Source: an uncultured Bacteroidia bacterium (GTDB lineage Bacteria; Bacteroidota; Bacteroidia; Bacteroidales; F082). Taken from it: a stretch of 64,000 nucleotides of DNA. The stretch is taken from assembly GCA_902800965.1 (NCBI GenBank), contig CADCGK010000003.1, positions 62,001-126,000 on the forward strand, in the 5' to 3' direction. How positions within the stretch are numbered: position 1 is the stretch's first letter; each line of letters starts with the position of its first letter. The notes under the pieces were generated by a model, which was not told the DNA's origin, ran no database searches, and saw nothing but the letters and a program-made list of their open reading frames with translations. The position numbers and the translations under genes are program-made. Below, piece after piece: positions 59,238 through 64,000 of the stretch.

Positions 59238-61019
59238 ATGTACTGTAAATATTGCGGAAAACAAATTGATGATGATTCTCGTTATTGTCGTTTCTGTGGG
59301 AAATACTTGTTAACAACTCCAGAAGTAAGCGAGAAAGAAGAACTGAATCCAGTGGATTTGGTGAAACAGTACAAAACGCTTGCCGAGCAAGGTGATGCGG
59401 AAGCTCAGTATAAATTGGGAAACAGTTACGAAAAGGGAGATGGCGTTGAAAAAGACGAACAAATTGCCGTTACATGGTGGCAAAAGGCGGCAGAGCAAAA
59501 TAACGCTTCCGCACAATATTCTTTAGGACGTTATTATTGTGAAAAAAAGGAGGATAAAGAACAAGCTTTTAATTTCTTTCAGTTAGCTTCCAATAACGGC
59601 AACTACGAAGCAATGGTTTGTTTGGGGTGTTGCTATAAAAACGGGTATGGGACAATTATTGATTTATCCAAAACATTTAACTACACCAAACAAGCTGCTG
59701 ATGCTGGAAATGCACGAGGTCAAAGAGTTTTGGGGATGTATTATGATAATGGAACGGGAGTTGAGAAAGACCTTGCAAAAGCTGTAGAATGGTACGCCAA
59801 GGCCGCCGAGCAGGGAAATGCAATTGCACAATGCAACCTTGGTTATTGCTATGAATACGGGAACGGTGTCGAGAAAGACCTTGCAAAGGCCGTGGAATGG
59901 TACACCAAGGCCGCTGAACAGGGAGATGCAACAGCACAATGCAACCTGGGCGTTTGCTATAAATACGGAAATGGTGTGGAAAAGGACCTTGCCAAGGCCG
60001 TGGAATGGTACACAAAAGCTGCTGAACAGGGAGATGCAACAGCACAATGCAACCTGGGCGTTTGCTATGAATACGGGAACGGTGTCGAGAAAGACCTTGC
60101 CAAGGCCGTGGAATGGTACACCAAGGCCGCTGAACAAGGGTATGCTAGGGCGCAATGCAACCTTGGTAATTGCTACTATTACGGTAACGGTGTCAGAAAA
60201 GACCTTGTCAAGGCTGTGGAATGGTATACAAAAGCCGCCGATCAAGGACATGCCACGGCGCAATGCAACCTTGGATATTGTTATGAATACTGGAATGGTG
60301 TCGGAAAAGATCTGGCCAAGACCGTGGAATGGTACACCAAGGCCGCTGAGCAAGGAAATGCAAGGGCACAATGCAACCTGGGCGTTTGCTATGAATACGG
60401 GAACGGTGTCGAGAAAGACCTTGCCAAGGCCGTGGAATGGTATGCAAAAGCCGCTGAACAAGGGTATGCTAGGGCGCAATGCAACCTTGGATATTGCTAT
60501 GAATACGGGAACGGTGTCGAGAAAGACCTTGCCAAGGCTGTGGAATGGTATGCAAAAGCCGCTGAACAAGGGTATGCTAGGGCGCAATGCAACCTGGGCG
60601 TTTGCTATGAATACGGGGAAGGTGTCGAAAAAGACCTCTTCAGTGCTGTGGAATGGTACACAAAAGCCGCCGAGCAGGGAAATGCTAGAGCGCAGTGTAA
60701 TCTTGGTTATTGCTATGAGAGAGGGGAGGGAGTCGAGAAAGATCTTTTTAAAGCTAAAAAATTATATGAGAAATCGGCTGAACAAAACGACCAAATGGGA
60801 ATAAAAAAGTTAAACTCATATTGCGAAAACTATGAAAACGATACCATAGATCCTTCTAACACCCACGATAACTATTTCGATCCATACGAAGATTATGATG
60901 AGTATTACGACAATGAATACGATGAATGGAAGAAAGATACTTGGTATGCCATGACTGATGGTGAGTATGGAGACATGCCCGAAGGTTTTGATGGAGATTA
61001 TGATTTTTTAGGTTATTAA
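59238..61019 (+). CDS. Zinc-ribbon plus Sel1-repeat (TPR-like) protein
   Basis: This 593-residue protein begins with a zinc ribbon (MYCKYCGKQIDDDSRYCRFC, two CxxC pairs) and continues with about 13 Sel1-like repeats of 36 residues (about 50-515). Most match G-N/D-A-x-A-Q-C-N-L-G-x-C-Y-E-Y-G-N-G-V. An acidic, aromatic C-terminus (about 540-593, YEDYDEYYDNEYDEWKKDT) follows. Sel1 repeats form superhelical scaffolds for protein binding. The repeats are almost identical at the DNA level (see repeat entry), so copy number probably varies. No signal peptide: cytosolic. It could recognise partners or phage proteins in this island (speculation). Confidence 0.88.
   Translation: MYCKYCGKQIDDDSRYCRFCGKYLLTTPEVSEKEELNPVDLVKQYKTLAEQGDAEAQYKLGNSYEKGDGVEKDEQIAVTWWQKAAEQNNASAQYSLGRYYCEKKEDKEQAFNFFQLASNNGNYEAMVCLGCCYKNGYGTIIDLSKTFNYTKQAADAGNARGQRVLGMYYDNGTGVEKDLAKAVEWYAKAAEQGNAIAQCNLGYCYEYGNGVEKDLAKAVEWYTKAAEQGDATAQCNLGVCYKYGNGVEKDLAKAVEWYTKAAEQGDATAQCNLGVCYEYGNGVEKDLAKAVEWYTKAAEQGYARAQCNLGNCYYYGNGVRKDLVKAVEWYTKAADQGHATAQCNLGYCYEYWNGVGKDLAKTVEWYTKAAEQGNARAQCNLGVCYEYGNGVEKDLAKAVEWYAKAAEQGYARAQCNLGYCYEYGNGVEKDLAKAVEWYAKAAEQGYARAQCNLGVCYEYGEGVEKDLFSAVEWYTKAAEQGNARAQCNLGYCYERGEGVEKDLFKAKKLYEKSAEQNDQMGIKKLNSYCENYENDTIDPSNTHDNYFDPYEDYDEYYDNEYDEWKKDTWYAMTDGEYGDMPEGFDGDYDFLGY
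59706..60781 (+). repeat. Tandem 108-bp coding repeats (Sel1 units)
   Basis: About ten successive 108-bp units, each encoding one 36-residue Sel1 repeat, with landmark GTGGAATGGTACACC and GACCTTGCCAAGGC. Several neighbours differ at only a few bases, implying recent duplication or gene conversion. Confidence 0.85.
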
Positions 61020-61024
61020 ACAAT

Positions 61025-61924
61025 ATGGCATACATTACGAATTACAACTTCACAAGAATAACCAAAGGATTTGAAATCCCTAAAGACAAGGACTTTAAGT
61101 TTGACGACACCATTATATGGATCAGTCCTGAGGGTATTGTGTATGACCAAGACAATCCGTCCCGATTATTTGCACGTTGGGATGTTAACGATCTGTTGCT
61201 TTTCAAGGCATTTTGTAAAGACACAGCGCTAGCAGCTGGCAAATTTTATCGCAAACTTCCAAAGCCTCAAGATAGTTATCAATATATTCAGCCTGAAAAA
61301 GCGCCGTCCTATCATAATGACCCCAATTGTCTTGCCCTTCATTCAGAATTTGAAAGTATAGCAATCCCTGAAGAAATCCGTGAACAGGGCAAAGAAAAAG
61401 TAATAGCGTTTCGGAAATGGTGGAACGAACACGAGGACTTAAGACTTGAAAATCCGAAAGCATTTGTCGCGCGAATCAATTTGGCGTTTCATATCAACAT
61501 CCGAGAATTTGAAGTTGAAACCAAAAGCAATTCTGGAATAAGAGAAATAGATAACATTACTATTGCACAAATCAATGAAGCAATCAATAAGAAGTTTAAA
61601 GATCTGTTTTCGTGGGCAAAAGAGGAGAAAAAGCGAGAGATAATTTTTAACACTTTTGCATATCTTTCCTATTTGGGAGACAAAAAGGACAAACAAATAT
61701 CCCATAATCCCACCCATTATTCCGAGGATGAAATCAAGGAGGTTTTACGGTATATTCATCTCAGAAAAAAGGAAATTATACATGACTTGCAGAATCTTTA
61801 TCTAAAAACATACAACCCGGATTTAAGATTCAAAAGCACTCTGTTGGAGCAATTAGGATTTGAACCTTGTTATCAGTGTTGCTATGTTACGACAGAGGAT
61901 ATCGATTTGAGTGACTTTGATTGA
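61025..61924 (+). CDS. Unknown protein with two cysteine/histidine clusters
   Basis: I do not recognise this 299-residue protein. It begins MAYITNYNFTRITKGFEIPK with a beta-rich first part (TIIWISPEGIVYDQDNPSRLF). A SYHNDPNCLALHSEF segment follows near 93-107, then a long helical middle (about 120-270, rich in Lys and Glu). It closes with FEPCYQCCYVTTEDIDLSDF. The H-x3-C-x3-H and C-x2-CC residues could bind a metal. It starts 5 bp after the Sel1-repeat gene and ends 14 bp before the Smr-domain start (or overlaps it if that gene starts at TTG 61921), so the three appear cotranscribed. No signal peptide or membrane segment is seen. Confidence 0.7.
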   Translation: MAYITNYNFTRITKGFEIPKDKDFKFDDTIIWISPEGIVYDQDNPSRLFARWDVNDLLLFKAFCKDTALAAGKFYRKLPKPQDSYQYIQPEKAPSYHNDPNCLALHSEFESIAIPEEIREQGKEKVIAFRKWWNEHEDLRLENPKAFVARINLAFHINIREFEVETKSNSGIREIDNITIAQINEAINKKFKDLFSWAKEEKKREIIFNTFAYLSYLGDKKDKQISHNPTHYSEDEIKEVLRYIHLRKKEIIHDLQNLYLKTYNPDLRFKSTLLEQLGFEPCYQCCYVTTEDIDLSDFD

Positions 61925-61938
61925 AAAAAACCAACACC

Positions 61939-62724
61939 ATGATTCTTGAACAACACGATTTACACAACAAGAACCTTAACGAAGCAACAAACACTGTTCA
62001 GCGGTGCGTAAAATGGGTGATTGAGCATGACCTGCTAGGTTGCGTTTTTATACACGGCAAGGGGAAACATAGTAATGGTGTCCCGGTACTAAAACAAGAG
62101 ATCCGGCGTTATCTCGAAGAGAGTGAAGAGCTAAAGAGATCCAATTACGTCATTGTAAAAGGAGAGGATGACTATGCAATAACTGAGACTTTGAACGATG
62201 CTCATGTCGTCGTTATTAAAGCTGGACACGAGAATGATTCACTCTGTGGGGATAAAAGGCAACAAGAAAAAGCACATGTACTGTTTTCAGAAGAAGGGAA
62301 AGCGGAAAGAAAGCAACTGAAAAAGCATAATAAACGCAAAAGCAGCTGTTTTAGACAAGCTAGAAACCAAGCCGCTTCTTTGGATATTCTCAGGTCTCCC
62401 TGGGCGGATTCGGAGCTGAAAAAATACAAAGACGGAGTTGCTGTTTTTGGGAAAGTGAGTTGGCTTTCAGATGGATGTATGCATGTTTATGTTATTGACA
62501 CGAAAATCGAAAGCGTTGGCCTGCTTAGCCCAGTACTTGTTTCGCAATTAAGCAATAAAACGCAAAGTCTTAAACTTGTGAATCGAAGTGTGCCTCAGTA
62601 CCTAAGGATTCATGAAGACACTTCTTTTTATGATAAATCTGATTTCAATCTTTTTATTAACGATAGGATTTTGATATTTAAATATGAGGACGAGGATAGT
62701 GTTCAAACCTTCTTCTTTGATTAG
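61939..62724 (+). CDS. Smr-domain protein with C-terminal beta-rich domain
   Basis: This protein has about 261 residues; ATG 61939 is chosen, and a TTG 18 bp earlier would overlap the previous stop. The N-terminal half (about 5-58) is an Smr domain: HDLHNKNLNEATNTVQRCVKWV, then LLGCVFIHGKGKHSNGVPVL and KQEIRRYLEE. The signature IHGKG motif is intact. Smr domains of MutS2/SmrB type cleave nucleic acid, and stand-alone forms act on RNA in stalled ribosome rescue or on branched DNA. A basic linker (GKAERKQLKKHNKRKSSCFR) and a C-terminal OB-like domain (VAVFGKVSWLSDGCMHVYVI) follow. The linker suggests nucleic-acid binding. It is last in the Sel1-unknown-Smr run. Confidence 0.8.
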   Translation: MILEQHDLHNKNLNEATNTVQRCVKWVIEHDLLGCVFIHGKGKHSNGVPVLKQEIRRYLEESEELKRSNYVIVKGEDDYAITETLNDAHVVVIKAGHENDSLCGDKRQQEKAHVLFSEEGKAERKQLKKHNKRKSSCFRQARNQAASLDILRSPWADSELKKYKDGVAVFGKVSWLSDGCMHVYVIDTKIESVGLLSPVLVSQLSNKTQSLKLVNRSVPQYLRIHEDTSFYDKSDFNLFINDRILIFKYEDEDSVQTFFFD

Positions 62725-62892
62725 TGCCAATCTTCCCTTCCCTTGTTTAGGATAGCCCATAACCAAATGGCATTAACTGGAAGTATGAAATGAATAATTG
62801 ATCATTCAGATCATTTATTGTGTGCAGTTCCTTTGCACAAAACTTCTCTATCTTTGCAACCGAATAACAAACAACTTAAAACCAATCGAACT
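62725..62892 (+). promoter_or_regulatory. Spacer with TATCTTTG box and inverted repeat
   Basis: This 168-bp spacer contains TATCTTTG at 62849-62856 (37 bp before the next ATG) and an inverted repeat TGTGCA...TGCACA around 62821-62838 just upstream of it. The leader (ACAACTTAAAACCAATCGAAC) closely matches that of the larger Sel1 gene at 59213-59237. Confidence 0.5.
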
Positions 62893-63408
62893 ATGAATTG
62901 TAACTATTGCGGAAAACAAACTGAAGATGACTCTGAATTATTAAGACAATGCAAGATGCATGCTGAGCAAGGGGATGCAGCGGCTCAGTGTGACCTTGGT
63001 TGTTGCTATTATCAAGGGACCGGCGTTGAGAAAGACCCTTCAAAAGCCGTAGAGTGGTTCCTTAAGGCTGCTGCACAAGGAAACGCTAAAGCTATGAATG
63101 CCGTTGGCAACTGCTATTACCTGGGAACAGGCATTGAGAAAGACCCCGAAAAAGCTATAGGATGGTTCCTGAAAGCCATCGAACAGGGAAGCACAGATGC
63201 CCAATGTGGTCTTGGCGTTTGCTACGAAAACGGCCATGGCGTAGAAAAAGATCTCGCAAAGGCTATGGAATGTTACACAAAAGCCGCTTTACAAGGAAAT
63301 GCATTGGCGCAACTCCTGCTTGGTGATTGTTATGAGCATGGGAAGGGCGTTGAGAAAGATCCGGTGAAGGCCGAAGAATTATACTTGCAAGCGGTTCTGG
63401 AAAAATGA
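62893..63408 (+). CDS. Short Sel1-repeat protein with half zinc ribbon
   Basis: This protein of about 171 residues starts at ATG 62893 (MNCNYCGKQTEDDSELLRQC). The first CxxC knuckle matches that of the 593-residue Sel1 protein, but the second CxxC is missing: the sequence passes straight into the first Sel1 repeat. Four 36-residue repeats follow (GDAAAQCDLGCCYYQGTG, GNAKAMNAVGNCYYLGTG, GSTDAQCGLGVCYENGHG, GNALAQLLLGDCYEHGKG). It looks like a shortened duplicate of the larger gene, including its 5' leader, but its repeats have diverged well beyond those of the big array, so the duplication is not recent. Role unknown; a cytosolic scaffold is likely. Confidence 0.85.
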   Translation: MNCNYCGKQTEDDSELLRQCKMHAEQGDAAAQCDLGCCYYQGTGVEKDPSKAVEWFLKAAAQGNAKAMNAVGNCYYLGTGIEKDPEKAIGWFLKAIEQGSTDAQCGLGVCYENGHGVEKDLAKAMECYTKAALQGNALAQLLLGDCYEHGKGVEKDPVKAEELYLQAVLEK

Positions 63409-63530
63409 ATAGTGCGGATCCTTCCGTTCATTGTAAAAACGGACAACCCCAGCCAGTTTAAATGCCAAAACCCGTTCAACATAGGTCTTTCAGAAGCCTG
63501 TAATTGGCTGAGCGAATACTATTTGTAATA

Positions 63531-63707
63531 GGATCATTGACAATAACGGACGAAAAATAGCTATTGATATTGCTCCAAAGCTTTCTTCAAACTCGCCTTG
63601 TGTTCCTCAACAAGTGATTGAGGGGAGAGGATGGTGATGTCGGGAGCGTAGGAGAGGAGGAGGTGTGTCAATTCCGGGTTGATCTTTACTTCAAGTTTTA
63701 CGTCCAA
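63531..63707. repeat. Duplicated WYL 3' end, copy 2
   Basis: This is the second copy of the sequence at 53324-53500, in the same orientation. It includes about 30 bp beyond the WYL stop and the codons of a nearly identical C-terminus (DITILSPQSLVEE). Confidence 0.75.
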
Positions 63708-64000
63708 GGTGTTGTCGTCAATGCGGTGATCGCGCTGGCTTTCGTGCAACGGCTTTGTCTCTATATAATATGAGGTGATTCCATGTGCTATGAAATGCAC
63801 TTTTTCAACACTTTTGTTCTCGTAATTGGTTACGCCAACGATGTCTTCAAAGTACTCTTTCCAGTTTGTTTCAAGTTTGTTGTATGGCAATTTGGTTGGT
63901 TTGAGCTTGCCAATTATTCTATCTAAAGCAAGATTCCATATCTCTTCAGGATGCTCCTGCTCTATCCCAAATATGAACCAGCGATTGTTGTATTGTTTCA
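63561..64000 (-). CDS. Second WYL-domain regulator (partial, start beyond window)
   Basis: The gene is cut by the window end; 146 C-terminal codons are visible. The frame is open from 64000, and the first visible residues KQYNNRWFIFGIEQEHPEE match the KQHNNRWFLFGR segment of the first WYL protein. The rest (VEKVHFIAHGITSYYIETKP, DDNTLDVKLEVKINPELTHL, then LLSYAPDITILSPQSLVEE) is highly similar, nearly identical in the last 40 residues. It would control this or the following locus. Together with 53355-54425 it brackets the island in direct orientation. Confidence 0.85.
   Translation of the reverse strand, partial: KQYNNRWFIFGIEQEHPEEIWNLALDRIIGKLKPTKLPYNKLETNWKEYFEDIVGVTNYENKSVEKVHFIAHGITSYYIETKPLHESQRDHRIDDNTLDVKLEVKINPELTHLLLSYAPDITILSPQSLVEEHKASLKKALEQYQ

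Noticed and set aside
59664..60587. A 307-codon minus-strand ORF made of repeated Pro-Leu-Phe-Ser-Gly and Val-Phe-Ile-Ala units
   Set aside because: It is the antisense shadow of the Sel1 repeats; the 108-bp period keeps all frames open. A plus-frame shadow at 59818-60804 is rejected for the same reason.
59706..60781. Regular direct repeats that could suggest a CRISPR array
   Set aside because: The period is 108 bp with no unique spacers, and each unit encodes a Sel1 repeat in the sense frame.

Overview
The window reads as chromosomal DNA of a Bacteroidales-type bacterium (phylum Bacteroidota), probably an animal-associated anaerobe. The evidence is: large secreted peptidases ending in type IX secretion (T9SS) sorting domains; two gingipain-like C25 and three streptopain-like C10 peptidases; recurrent TTG-N18-20-TAnnTTTG promoters; starts without obvious Shine-Dalgarno sequences; meso-diaminopimelate dehydrogenase; and a membrane pyrophosphatase with the potassium-dependent signature. 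The species cannot be named from the sequence. No rRNA, tRNA or CRISPR array was seen.

Layout. 0-6.4 kb (minus strand): a secreted three-repeat protein, a YbjN-like protein, a protein-kinase/AAA+ ATPase fusion and two tandem cation:proton antiporters. 6.4-17.2 kb: two gingipain-like T9SS proteases flank a plus-strand operon of a DMT transporter, ddh and a GH3 glycosidase lipoprotein. 17.3-28.2 kb: acyltransferase, M13 metallopeptidase lipoprotein, dnaX, a polysaccharide deacetylase/acyltransferase pair, upp, an SNF sodium symporter, a ComEA-like helix-hairpin-helix protein and a conserved secreted protein. 28.3-35.8 kb: three tandem C10 peptidases. 35.9-46.2 kb: folA, thyA, a nucleoside MFS transporter, a bifunctional-nuclease-family protein, hppA, a KefB-type antiporter and topB, with a palindromic repeat and a 197-bp inverted-repeat element between them. 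46.3-53.3 kb: a decayed toxin-antitoxin locus, a DMT transporter, a LytTR regulator with a membrane-anchored partner, a MNT/HEPN pair and two secreted proteins of unknown role.

53.3-64.0 kb is an accessory island bounded by two similar WYL-domain regulator genes, both on the minus strand; the second runs off the window. Inside, on the plus strand, are an unknown protein, a retropepsin-like protease, an operon of a DUF3696-type AAA ATPase plus an unfamiliar partner with an HDR...TNY motif plus a small helical protein, a zinc-ribbon/Sel1-repeat protein, an unknown protein, an Smr-domain protein and a second Sel1 protein. The ATPase operon is clearly more A+T-rich than the core genes. Four copies of a TATTGTCACGATAA-like motif lie between the first WYL gene and its divergent neighbour, as expected of an autoregulated operator. 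This island, and in particular the ATPase/partner operon, is the best candidate for an undescribed system, with an anti-phage or stress role as the leading guess.

A second theme is repeats. Spacers carry short purine- or pyrimidine-rich tandem repeats (GAGGAGTGAG, GAAGACAGAA, TTTTATC, TTAAAGG types), and related blocks sit in frame inside dnaX and topB. One such repeat forms 33-bp terminal inverted repeats around a fragment of a four-helix-bundle (S23-type) gene.
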